From IMG/VR virus record IMGVR_UViG_3300046616_000300, positions 1 through 43,998 of that record: DNA of 43,998 bases; one strand, given 5' to 3'. Source of the stretch: a virus. The number at the start of each line of letters is the position of its first letter. The first letter of the stretch is position 1. The notes beneath the pieces are model-generated. The model had not been told where the DNA came from, made no database searches, and saw only the letters and a list, made by a program, of their open reading frames with translations. Positions 8,305 to 16,500 of this stretch are shown here, piece after piece. Made by a program: the position numbers and the translations under genes.

Positions 8305-8702
8305 CCTACAAGTTCATTTTGTGGCATCAAAGCCTGGGATGCCGCATAAAAGTCGCCAAAGGCCTTTGTAATCAAGTCTTTGAACTACAAATCAGCCCCG
8401 AAAAAACCATCTTTTGCGACTCTTTAGAACCCAACAAACATTGTTCCAAACAGTTGCATTTTGGAGAAAATATCCCCCTTCGAAGAAATCCCATCTCCGG
8501 CGTTCTGCCGTAAACACAAACCTACTGCTCGTCGTCCTACCCTCGCCCAATTGTCTTGCCTCAATCACTGTACATCCGAACAGCACCTTTAAAGCATGAC
8601 CAGGCCCAGAACTGATCCATTCAATCAACGAGATCATTGACGACTACCATGACAATACCTAACCGACCACCATCACCGAAAAAAGCAACGGGAGTAAGGT
8701 AG
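8305..8702. other. AT-rich intergenic region between the two R-x4-H genes
   Basis: About 400 bases without a supported gene. Short frames on both strands (8319-8513 plus, 8392-8637 minus) lack a convincing ribosome binding site. The last 60 bases lead into the AACGGGAGTAAGG ribosome-binding region of the next gene. A promoter for that gene is likely here but I cannot single one out. Confidence 0.5.
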
Positions 8703-9656
8703 ATGACACCAGAAAGGATCGTTGAGTTATGCGGGATGTTCTGTACGGAAACGGCTTCTGGAACATACTCTGCAAAGTCTCAGCAATATAGATTGCTGGA
8801 AAATGGAATATCGTTTCACTTACTTAATTATGACGCGCTTTCAACCGCAATAATTGGCCTTTCTGAAGTGCTACTACGGCCAAACTTAAACACCATAGTT
8901 GATTCTGACCACTACGCTCTTTGGGGGTGGTGTGGAGAATTATTACTAGGACCAATGGCACAAATAAAAATACACAACAACAAACTTATGGACCAAGAGA
9001 TAAACAATCTGTATCAAACCTGTATTCGTGCGGCACTTGCTAAGTGTGACCGCCCTACCCAGCAGTTGCCGAGAGAGGAGCAAAGAAAAAAAGACATTCG
9101 AGCGTTTATGAACCCTGATGGTGGACAGCGATTGAAATCATCTTCGGACATGATTCTCGCTTACCTTGCCTTCCCTCTACTCGAGGCACTTCTAAAACAA
9201 GTTTGCAACGAGTTTATTACGCCAGACTCAAAAACAATAAAAAACTTTACAAGAACCACCTTTAACAACCCAAAACATATAGTCCATGTCGGCACAGAAA
9301 TCAGCAGCTTAAAAATTTTACTCAATCTTTTATATGATCATGTAGCATCTGCAGACTTAAAAACACTCATCGACAAATATCGATTCCATATAAGTGACGT
9401 TGGCGCCAAGCTAGATGCATTTGAACTGATTTACGATTGGCGCTGCGCCTCCCTCCATGGAAACACAAATTTTCCGACTATAGGTGGGGTTATACTTAAC
9501 TTCTGCCTACTAATCTCTGTCTACCAAATTAAAGATGAATATGAACTATGGCGTGAAGAGGGAAATATATCTTGGTCAGGCTGCGAAAGAAGGGGGATAA
9601 CCATTGACAATTTTTATCCACCTGGATGCTTCTTACCTTCATTACCAATCGAGTAG
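8703..9656 (+). CDS. putative HEPN-domain protein (317 aa), accessory gene
   Basis: The protein has 317 residues. The ATG is preceded by GGGAG and AAGG at good spacing. The C-terminal half looks like a HEPN domain: a helix (AFPLLEALLKQVCNEF), a second (SLKILLNLLYDHV), and then F-E-L-I-Y-D-W-R-C-A-S-L-H-G-N. The last element is an R-x4-H followed by G-N, comparable with the R-N-x-x-x-H-G of Swt1/Abi-type HEPN RNases. Codon use is clearly more AT-rich (many AAA, AAT, TTA) than the phage structural genes, a sign of separate acquisition. It converges on the Rz gene with a 36-base gap. An RNase or abortive-infection role is inference from the motif and place. Confidence 0.7.
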   Translation: MTPERIVELCGMFCTETASGTYSAKSQQYRLLENGISFHLLNYDALSTAIIGLSEVLLRPNLNTIVDSDHYALWGWCGELLLGPMAQIKIHNNKLMDQEINNLYQTCIRAALAKCDRPTQQLPREEQRKKDIRAFMNPDGGQRLKSSSDMILAYLAFPLLEALLKQVCNEFITPDSKTIKNFTRTTFNNPKHIVHVGTEISSLKILLNLLYDHVASADLKTLIDKYRFHISDVGAKLDAFELIYDWRCASLHGNTNFPTIGGVILNFCLLISVYQIKDEYELWREEGNISWSGCERRGITIDNFYPPGCFLPSLPIE

Positions 9657-9692
9657 ACAAGCTGCACGGCCATAAACTCTCCGGAACAAAAC

Positions 9693-10208
9693 TCAACGAG
9701 CAAAAGCATGCACATATGCCTGACATGCTCGCAGAGCAATCAATCCTTGGTCGCCGGCGTCGGTGATGGCGACAATTCGTTGAGCAAGCGCTGGGTCAAG
9801 TCGGGCGCGCGTTCCTCCATGAACCACGCTGCCGGTGCCGGTATCGGCTGACACTGCACAGCCACCGGCTGAATCCGTGGCGTCGAGAAGGACTGACAGC
9901 CGCAAATCAGAAGTGGCAAGGCGATCGCGCAGACGCGCCTGGTTTGCTTGAGCATCGCTCAGTTCCTTGTAGTGGATTTGTTCACTGGCCGACAGGCGCT
10001 GCTCGAGTGCCAGGCGCTTGTCCTGATCGGCGCGCACCTGGGCGGCCGCCGCGTTGCTGATGGTGTCCAGATCGGACTGGTGCAGTAGCGCCTGACCGGC
10101 GAGCTGCTTACCGTAGCGCCAGTCCTGCACCTTCCACACGCCACCGGCGGTGAATAACAGCAGCGCCAGCACGCCCACCAGCGCCAACTTCAGCGCGGCG
10201 GGACTCAT
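9693..10208 (-). CDS. Rz: Rz-like inner-membrane spanin
   Basis: The protein has 171 residues: an N-terminal signal-anchor (about residues 7-24, LALVGVLALLLFTAGGV), then an Ala/Gln/Arg-rich coiled coil (about 40-105) and a short C-terminal part. This is the layout of an i-spanin, which spans the periplasm with Rz1 and fuses the membranes after the endolysin has cut the wall. The ATG overlaps the endolysin stop (ATGA). The nested lipoprotein frame inside its 3' half is the matching o-spanin, which makes the assignment firm. Confidence 0.88.
   Translation of the reverse strand: MSPAALKLALVGVLALLLFTAGGVWKVQDWRYGKQLAGQALLHQSDLDTISNAAAAQVRADQDKRLALEQRLSASEQIHYKELSDAQANQARLRDRLATSDLRLSVLLDATDSAGGCAVSADTGTGSVVHGGTRARLDPALAQRIVAITDAGDQGLIALRACQAYVHAFAR
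9740..9955 (-). CDS. Rz1: Rz1-like outer-membrane lipoprotein spanin, nested in Rz
   Basis: The protein has 71 residues, read in a different frame wholly inside the Rz gene. It starts M-L-K-Q-T-R-R and has the lipobox L-L-I-C-G-C (lipidated Cys about residue 20), followed by a proline-rich mature part (P-I-P-A-P, S-P-S-P-T-P). Length, lipobox, proline content and nesting are all those of lambda Rz1. It should sit in the outer membrane and bind the C-terminus of Rz. Confidence 0.85.
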   Translation of the reverse strand: MLKQTRRVCAIALPLLICGCQSFSTPRIQPVAVQCQPIPAPAAWFMEERAPDLTQRLLNELSPSPTPATKD

Positions 10209-10630
10209 GGCACATCCTTGAAGAACACGTGGTGACCAAGCGCCAGCGTCTGCTTGGCGCCTTTCACCCAGGCCGGTGGTTTCGACATGGTGGTCGCGTA
10301 GTAATGGGTGGCACCGCCGGTGGGGTCCGGCACCTTTCCATCGATTACCTGGTCAGCGGCAATCCGCGCCTGCGCGAGCTCACGGAACGGGATCTGCTTG
10401 GCGCCACTCAGGTAGGCGAAGTTCGGGTCGTTCCTGTTCCAGCAACTGAACTGGTACGGCTTCTGGCACACACCGGCATAGCCCTCCCCCCACCACGACT
10501 TGTCTTTGCCGTCGTTCACGCGGTTGCGGATGGTGCAGGCCACGGCGATCTGGCCGGCCAGGGATTCGCCGCGGGCCTCGCCCCACAGCGTGCGGGCGAG
10601 GATGTCGCGGTCTTTCTCGGATACGGTCAT
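10205..10630 (-). CDS. endolysin, SleB-type cell-wall hydrolase
   Basis: The protein has 141 residues of the Hydrolase_2 (SleB-like) family, which cleaves peptidoglycan glycan strands. The motif L-W-G-E-A-R-G-E at residues 15-22 carries the expected catalytic Glu18. It is followed by A-V-A-C-T-I-R-N-R-V, the W-G-E-G-Y-A-G-V-C-x-K-P-Y-Q-F-S-C-W segment and G-A-T-H-Y-Y, all typical. The start is the ATG at 10630 with GGAG 7 bases upstream; a GTG one codon before is too near the site. There is no signal peptide, so it needs the holin to reach the wall. The holin genes are about 30 kb away at 40.4-40.9 kb. Confidence 0.9.
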   Translation of the reverse strand: MTVSEKDRDILARTLWGEARGESLAGQIAVACTIRNRVNDGKDKSWWGEGYAGVCQKPYQFSCWNRNDPNFAYLSGAKQIPFRELAQARIAADQVIDGKVPDPTGGATHYYATTMSKPPAWVKGAKQTLALGHHVFFKDVP

Positions 10631-10643
10631 CACTTTTCTCCGG

Positions 10644-10669
10644 GCAAAAAAATCCCGCTCGATGGCGGG
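10644..10669 (-). terminator. terminator-like hairpin upstream of the endolysin gene
   Basis: CCCGC/GCGGG stem with a 6-base loop, followed on the minus strand by A and seven Ts. It lies directly before the endolysin ribosome binding site. It is inside the late operon, so it would be bypassed by antiterminated polymerase. Confidence 0.6.
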
Positions 10670-10691
10670 TGCGTTGTTCGGTGGCTGCGCG

Positions 10692-11057
10692 CTACATCAC
10701 GTCGATGGCTATCGCTTCCGGATCAGCGACGATCACCGGAACCGCTGGCTCGATCGGCCAGACCGGCGCGGCGTACCACGTCGGCTGAACCGTGACCTTG
10801 CCCAGGGCAAACTTGTAAGTCTTCCAAGCCTTCAGGCTGACGATCAATGCGGCCTGCTCGGTCTGATCCTCATCGGTGGCTTCGCCAACATCGATGCCAT
10901 AACCCAGCGTGTCGACGCGGTCTTGAATGCGAGCGATCTGCGTCACCGCTTTGGCGTTCTTCGCGGCCAACTCGGCTCTGGCCTTGGCCAGTTGCTCGAC
11001 TTGAACGGCAGCGTCCTTCATGTCCTTGGTGACCAACTGCGACCAATCAATGCTCAT
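10692..11057 (-). CDS. tail-fibre assembly chaperone-like protein
   Basis: The protein has 121 residues from the ATG at 11057 (GAGGT site 5 bases upstream). An N-terminal coiled-coil (QLVTKDMKDAAVQVEQLAKA) is followed by the block LIVSLKAWKTYKFALGKV and then a proline/tryptophan tail (W-P-I-E-P-A-V-P). The last two elements resemble the C-terminal region of caudoviral tail-fibre assembly proteins, and its place after the fibre genes fits. The start overlaps the end of the preceding gene by 11 bases. The chaperone role is inferred from similarity of pattern and position. Confidence 0.65.
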   Translation of the reverse strand: MSIDWSQLVTKDMKDAAVQVEQLAKARAELAAKNAKAVTQIARIQDRVDTLGYGIDVGEATDEDQTEQAALIVSLKAWKTYKFALGKVTVQPTWYAAPVWPIEPAVPVIVADPEAIAIDVM

Positions 11058-11382
11058 CGGTGACCTCACTCGCATCGGCAGGTTCTGGAAGGGGCTGGGG
11101 CAACTGGACAAGGCCGTCTGGCACATCTACCAAGGCGGCGGGAAAGGCTTGTTCCGGACTGAAGTTCGCGGGGATTGGCAGGAACATGGCCAACTTGATT
11201 TCGCCGCTGGTTTTTTCAATATCACCAATGAACCACTTACTGGTGATGGCGACGCCAGGCAGCGTGCTGCCTTCGGTCAACGGCGAGAAATCGAACACCT
11301 CGCCGTTGACCATCAAAGTCTCCCCGCGTTTCTCAATCTCCAAAACATCATCGCAGCGTGTCGGCCACAACTTGATCTGCAT
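11047..11382 (-). CDS. hypothetical protein following the tail fibre (111 aa)
   Basis: The protein has 111 residues from the ATG at 11382, with a strong GGGAGG site 7 bases upstream that lies inside the fibre gene. The ATG shares one base with the fibre stop (TAATG), so translation is coupled. The sequence starts M-Q-I-K-L-W-P-T-R-C-D-D and is beta-rich with a long proline-rich acidic tail. I do not recognise the family. The fixed position between fibre and fibre chaperone suggests a role in the fibre or its assembly. Confidence 0.7.
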   Translation of the reverse strand: MQIKLWPTRCDDVLEIEKRGETLMVNGEVFDFSPLTEGSTLPGVAITSKWFIGDIEKTSGEIKLAMFLPIPANFSPEQAFPAALVDVPDGLVQLPQPLPEPADASEVTDEH

Positions 11383-12557
11383 TAGAACCACCTCCCTATG
11401 CAAATAATTCGAATATTGGTAACTGTTTGAGCTGTTGGGCCATTGCGATAAACAAGAGACACGCTGGACGTCGAGACGGCGTATCCATAAGAGAACCCAA
11501 ACTGATCGTTGGATGCCGAAGGCGCACCGCTCCCCGCCACATAAAAAGATGCATCAATGAACGTAGCTGGCAATGCGAGGGGGCCTACCACGGTGAAAGT
11601 GTTCGCCGCCACAGCCGGTGAGCCGACTGGTTTTGCAACACAGATAAGCGTCCCGTCTGCAAACTTGGTGTAGGAGCCCGCCGCGTTTGTACCCGCCTCG
11701 ATAATCGAACCTGTCGGCACTCCACCCGATTGCGAAACCGTGCCGAGAATGGCGGCCGCAGCGAGCCTTGTGGCCATACCGATGGTGTTGCCCGTCCCGC
11801 CCTGAGCAGTACTCAGCGCCGTAGTCAGGCCCGTAAGGCTGGTGATATCAGTATTGGCACCATTCAATGCAACGCCACGCCAGTTACCCCACGTTGTGGC
11901 TCCAAGGCGTTTGCGAACAGAAACAACTGGAACGGCTGTGCCTTCTTGGAAGGCCAACTGAGCAACCTCTTGATTGTACCGAGTAACGATCATCGAGTAA
12001 GGCGCCCCCGGGATTGGCACGTTGAGTGCAACCCCGATGATGCGTACAAACCCCGGAATGATTGCCAAGTTGGCGTCGGTAAAAGCCATCCCTCCGTTGA
12101 GGGCGCCGAGACCAAAGGCGGCACCAACGCTGAGCACGCGCCCCGCCGTCGTATCAACGTCACTGGTCATGACGTCTGATGAAATGGCGGTCCCAACGGC
12201 AGTTAGCCCGGTACCACCTTTACTTTGCGGCAGAACATCGTAGTTACCGGTCGTACCCAGCGCTGCGAGCTTTGCCCCGTAGGTATTGACCAAGGCTCGC
12301 AGCGCATCCGCCGAGTCCTTCACGTAACCTTGCATCGGCGCGAGGGCGTAACCGCCGGCGGCGTTGGTCGCGCCCTTGTAGTTAGGCGAAATCGACATCG
12401 CCGTGTCGCTGGCAATGTTGGTCACCTCGTACCAGGCGCCATCGGGGCCGCGAAAGGCATCGCCCACACGTGCATTCGCGATGAAGGCCGTGCTCGAACC
12501 GATCACGGCGCTCGAATTCAGGGTGACAGAGACCGTTCCTGATTTGTACCAGGGCAT
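11382..12557 (-). CDS. tail fibre protein
   Basis: The protein has 391 residues. The N-terminal part (WYKSGTVSVTLNSSAVIGSST, and W-Y-E-V-T-N near 43) is the type seen at the start of many Pseudomonas phage fibres and would attach to the tail tip. The middle has the S-K-G-G-T-G and A-Q-G-G-T-G-N repeats typical of fibre shafts. The C-terminal part (A-D-G-T-L-I-C-V-A, Y-V-A-G-S-G) resembles the receptor-binding tip domains of such fibres. It decides host range at the cell surface. An AGGAAG site precedes the ATG. There is no sign of an inversion system next to it. Confidence 0.88.
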   Translation of the reverse strand: MPWYKSGTVSVTLNSSAVIGSSTAFIANARVGDAFRGPDGAWYEVTNIASDTAMSISPNYKGATNAAGGYALAPMQGYVKDSADALRALVNTYGAKLAALGTTGNYDVLPQSKGGTGLTAVGTAISSDVMTSDVDTTAGRVLSVGAAFGLGALNGGMAFTDANLAIIPGFVRIIGVALNVPIPGAPYSMIVTRYNQEVAQLAFQEGTAVPVVSVRKRLGATTWGNWRGVALNGANTDITSLTGLTTALSTAQGGTGNTIGMATRLAAAAILGTVSQSGGVPTGSIIEAGTNAAGSYTKFADGTLICVAKPVGSPAVAANTFTVVGPLALPATFIDASFYVAGSGAPSASNDQFGFSYGYAVSTSSVSLVYRNGPTAQTVTNIRIICIGRWF

Positions 12558-12579
12558 GGCAACTTCCTATTGAATTAGT

Positions 12580-13257
12580 TTAAACGGCGAGCTTTGCGAA
12601 TACCGCAGGCAAGAAGAAAGCGAATGGATTGGTGAATCCGTCCGTTACTGCATAAAGCACTCCAGAGTTAAAGTCCCACAAAGTTTTAAGCAGCCGTCCC
12701 GAAGCAGAGCCCGTCAGCATGTTCATACCGAACGTGTTGATCAGCAGGTATTCGTTTTCTGGAAAGTTGAATGAAACAGTGTAAAAACTTCTCGTACTAC
12801 CAGTTGCGGACGTTTCGGATCTAACGTAGGACCAGTTTTGAAACGCCCGAGTAAATAACGCAGTAGGCGTACCAGAATCAAACAGCAACTTTGAAGACCC
12901 ATCCCAGAGCCGCATCCCATAAGTGGCAACGGGTTGTGCTCCGAATGTCGCCGCGAAATACCGCCCGTTCGGCTGGTTGGTGTTCACGTCGTAGGCCCTA
13001 ACGTAAAAGCCTGTCCAGTTGCCGGCCGACCCGATCACCTGCATGGCGGTGAGCCCTGCGATTCCTCCTGTATCTGGACGGCAAAACACCAGCGGCGGCT
13101 CCTGACTGGTGATGGCACGAGGAAAGGAAGTGGACGATCCAAGTCCTGACTCCTGTGTCGGCGCATAACGACCGCTGCAGATCACGTTGAGCCGGGCAAA
13201 CTCCGAGTCGATAACCACCTGATTGCTGTTGTTGATGAAACTCAGCCCAAAAGTCAT
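12580..13257 (-). CDS. tail-tip/fibre-region protein, DUF6453-like
   Basis: The protein has 225 residues. The start is the ATG at 13257, overlapping the stop of the upstream gene (TAATG); a longer in-frame reading has no support. It contains the block Y-G-M-R-L-W-D-G-S-S-K-L-L-F-D near residue 130, which is nearly repeated in the upstream gene (Y-G-M-R-V-W-G-P-D-G-A-L-Q-L-D). The pair therefore shares a domain, which I associate with DUF6453 phage tail proteins found after J. Its role is probably a tail-tip or fibre adaptor, unproven. Confidence 0.7.
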   Translation of the reverse strand: MTFGLSFINNSNQVVIDSEFARLNVICSGRYAPTQESGLGSSTSFPRAITSQEPPLVFCRPDTGGIAGLTAMQVIGSAGNWTGFYVRAYDVNTNQPNGRYFAATFGAQPVATYGMRLWDGSSKLLFDSGTPTALFTRAFQNWSYVRSETSATGSTRSFYTVSFNFPENEYLLINTFGMNMLTGSASGRLLKTLWDFNSGVLYAVTDGFTNPFAFFLPAVFAKLAV

Positions 13258-13580
13258 TAGGCAAACCTTATGACCATCAAACGCATGGTCCCGCTGGTGG
13301 AAAGGCTGGCCGCGAAGGTGCGCGTGTAGTTGTAAACACGCGCAACCCCCGAGAGCATTTCGGTTTCGAACTGGAAAGATAAATCTGCGTTGTAAGGGCC
13401 TACCGGAATAACGATCGCCACCGAGTTGGAGGCATCGCAACCTGGCACCGAGAAGTCCTGATTCGCTTTCGCGGCGGTTGCAAAGCTGACCTGGGTCGAC
13501 AGCACAACCCGCATGGTGAAAGAGTTCTCATCGAGCTGCAGCGCGCCATCGGGTCCCCAAACCCGCATTCCATAAGCCAT
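13257..13580 (-). CDS. tail-tip/fibre-region protein, DUF6453-like (short)
   Basis: The protein has 107 residues, is beta-rich and starts with M-A-Y-G-M-R-V-W-G-P-D-G. The same motif occurs inside the next gene, which suggests a shared domain and possibly an old duplication. The start is 3 bases past the J stop, with GGGTGAAAA in front. Its stop overlaps the next start (TAATG). It is likely a structural component of the tail tip complex. Confidence 0.7.
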   Translation of the reverse strand: MAYGMRVWGPDGALQLDENSFTMRVVLSTQVSFATAAKANQDFSVPGCDASNSVAIVIPVGPYNADLSFQFETEMLSGVARVYNYTRTFAASLSTSGTMRLMVIRFA

Positions 13581-13583
13581 TTT

Positions 13584-16500
13584 TCACCCCAGATAGCCGA
13601 GTCGGACACGCAACACGTTGTTGGCGTCGTAGACCGAGACGTTCAGCGAGTTGATCACCAGCCGCCCCTGACCGGGGACAATGCCGTTGATCTCCAGCGT
13701 TCCGTCTTTATTCAAGATCCAGCCTTGCTGGCCGGCGATGTAGTTGGTCGAGCTGATGTAGCTGCCGATCTTGGCGTTGGTGATGGTGCCGTCAGCGATG
13801 AACGCCGAGTTCATGAACACTTGGCCGCCCTGTACCGCAAACGGAACAGACACGGCGCCGCCGGCGATGGTGTTGACGATGGCGAAGCGATCGGCGCTGA
13901 CCAGAAACTGGCTTTGGAGCCCTGCCGGGGTATTTTCGATACCCAGTCCAATCCCGGCAGCGATGTACTGCCCAGTGGAGGTGCTGTATTGCATCTTCAC
14001 CGACCAGGTCGCAGCCAGCTTGCCGTTCACGTCGTTGATGATCGAGGCGTTGGTCTCGATCATCGTCTGCTGTTGGCCGATCTGCACGCCCTGACTGTCG
14101 AGCTGCGAGCCCTGCCCATCGACCGTCGTACTCAGTTGGGTGATTTGCTGAGCAGTGGCTTGCTGGTTGGTGACCACGACCTGTTCAAGGGTGGTGATGC
14201 TGGCTTCGTTGTCACCAATCTTGGCTTCGAGCGTTGTCTGCCTCCTCGCCGAAGCCTCATTTTCTGACGCACGAACTTTCTCCTCCGTAGCAATGGCCGC
14301 CGTGCTGGTCCAGCCTTTCAAGGCATCGGCAAGCTCCCCTTCCCCGTTGTCATCCCGAAACGACGCACGCAGCGCTTCGAAAGCTGTGGCCTGCGCGGTG
14401 ACTTCGCCATCCAACTCAAGGATGTCAGTGGTGTTTGTCGCGACCTGCTGCGCCAAACCATTGACCGTTTCCACCGACTGCCCCACATCCAACCAATAGA
14501 CCGCGTTCGGCGGTGGCGTATTGATCGGCACCGGCACCTTGGCCTGGTAAAGCAACTGGCCAGAACGTACGATCGCGTTCTTGATGTAGGTTTTGGTCGG
14601 GTCGTAGGTTTCGTCAAGCGCATCGATCTGCGTTTGAAGCCCTGGGATTTTCTCGATCTCGTTTAGCAGGTCTTGGCCGAGCTCGGTCTCAGTGATCTGC
14701 CCCTTGATCATCTCCAGAATCGGACCAGCGTTCGAGCTCGACTGGCCCAATACCCCATTCACTATCGGATAGAAGGGGCCGAGGTTGCCGATCCGGTCTA
14801 CCAGGCGCGCCCAGAAAAAGAACGAGGTGCCCGCCAGTAGGCTCTGCATCGAATAATCACTTTGCGGGTAGGCCAGATCTGCCAGCTTGGTCGCTGCGGC
14901 CAGGTTGTTGGCCGGGCCATACCAGAGCTCCGTGCGCTGGGTGTCCTCGGCTCCTGCTGGAAAACCCCATTTGAGGCGAATGCCGAATAGCAGCGAGGTG
15001 GCCGTCAGGGATGACACAGCCGGTGGCAAACCCGCTTTGCCCTTGAGGTTGGTCAGGATCGAGTTGCGCCAGATCGACGAGATGTCGAAGGCACTGACGG
15101 CCCGCACCCGCGCCACATAGGCACCAGCGTAAATGCCGGTGACGTCGACGCTGGTCATCCCGGTGCGTTGCAGCTTGATCCAGTTGCCGCTGTCCTTGCG
15201 CCACTCCACGTCATAGCCGACCGCGCCGTTCACAGCCGGCCAAGTGATCGTCATGGTGGCAACGGCAATGCCTTGGGAGACAACCGAACTCGATGTGAGC
15301 GTCACGCTGGCCGGAGCCGGTACCACAGTGATCGGAATCACGCTGATTGGCCGCTCTTCCAGGCGGGCGCCAGTGTCGATGTGCGCGAACTTGCTTGGGT
15401 CGTACTGAACGGCCGAGATTTCGAATACGCCCGGCTCTGGCCGAGACACGGCGGTCACCCGGTACAGCGGCACAGCCAGGTCGTCCGCATCTAGCGCCCA
15501 GACAAGCTCGCGCTCTGGCACTGCCGAATACGCGACAGTGACAGTCACCGCACGCCCCGCCACGGACTGCACGGTGCGCCCTTCGCACTTGCCATTGGGC
15601 AGGTTCAGGATCAGTCGGTCGCCAACCTTGGCTTGAGTGTCGCGGTCCAGGGTGATGGTGCGACCCGCAACTGCGGTGATTCGCCCGCCGATTGCGCGGC
15701 CCGCCAGTAGCTCGTCGGCCACCGGGATGACGTACCCAGGCAGAGGGATGCGACCATCCAGACCAACCTTGAACGAGATCCCGCGATCCTTGGAGTTGGT
15801 CAGTAGCGCCCACTTGCCGCGGCGCTGCGCCTCCGATTCGCGGGAACAGCCAATCGCGCTGATCTCCAGCGGGTTGTCGCCGTAACGCCGTTGCAGCTTC
15901 GGATCGGTCACCGACGTGACGTCGGTGTCGTAGTTGTTCGCCGGGTTGTCGTAGCTGATCAGGGCTCGGCTGTAACGGGTACGCTCCGAAGCGCTCGAGT
16001 AGGTGAACGTGCCGTCGATAACGTTCGCCCGGGTGTAGGCGAAGTCGAAATCAGTAGCCCGCGGCATGTCGGACAGGCTGAACAGTTGGCCTTGCGCCCA
16101 GTAGGTCATGCCGCGGTAAATCGCCGAGATGTCGCGCAGCAGCGACCAGGCGTCGGCCTTGCCCTGCAGGTTGAGGTTGCAGATGAAGCGCGGCTCTTGC
16201 CCGCCCTTTCCGTCTGGCACCAGTTGGTCGCAATACTGGGCGATGCGGTACAGCTCCCACTTGTCCACCTGCCAAGACTTGATCCGTCGGCCAAGGCCGA
16301 AGCGGTCATTTACCGTGATGCCGTAGGTCACCCATGCAGGGTTATCGGTCCAGGCTTGCTTGAATGTACCGTCCCAAATACCGGTATAAGAGCGGGTGTC
16401 AGGATCGTAATTGCTTGGCACCTGCCATTTACGGGCGCGGCAGTCTACGGTCACAGCAGGGATGTTGCGGAACTGCTCGGCCGAAAACTCGATGTAGAGC

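Noticed and set aside
8392-8637. An 81-codon minus-strand frame between the two R-x4-H genes
   Set aside because: No convincing ribosome binding site and an unusual composition; it also faces the flanking plus-strand genes.
9693-10208. Treating the nested 71-codon frame inside Rz as a shadow
   Set aside because: It has a perfect lipobox, proline-rich mature part and the expected position, so it was kept as Rz1 and not dismissed.
12580-13440. Longer version of the 225-residue tail protein starting at 13440
   Set aside because: The extra 61 residues are the shadow of the upstream tail gene in another frame; the ATG at 13257 overlaps that gene's stop and fits coupled translation.
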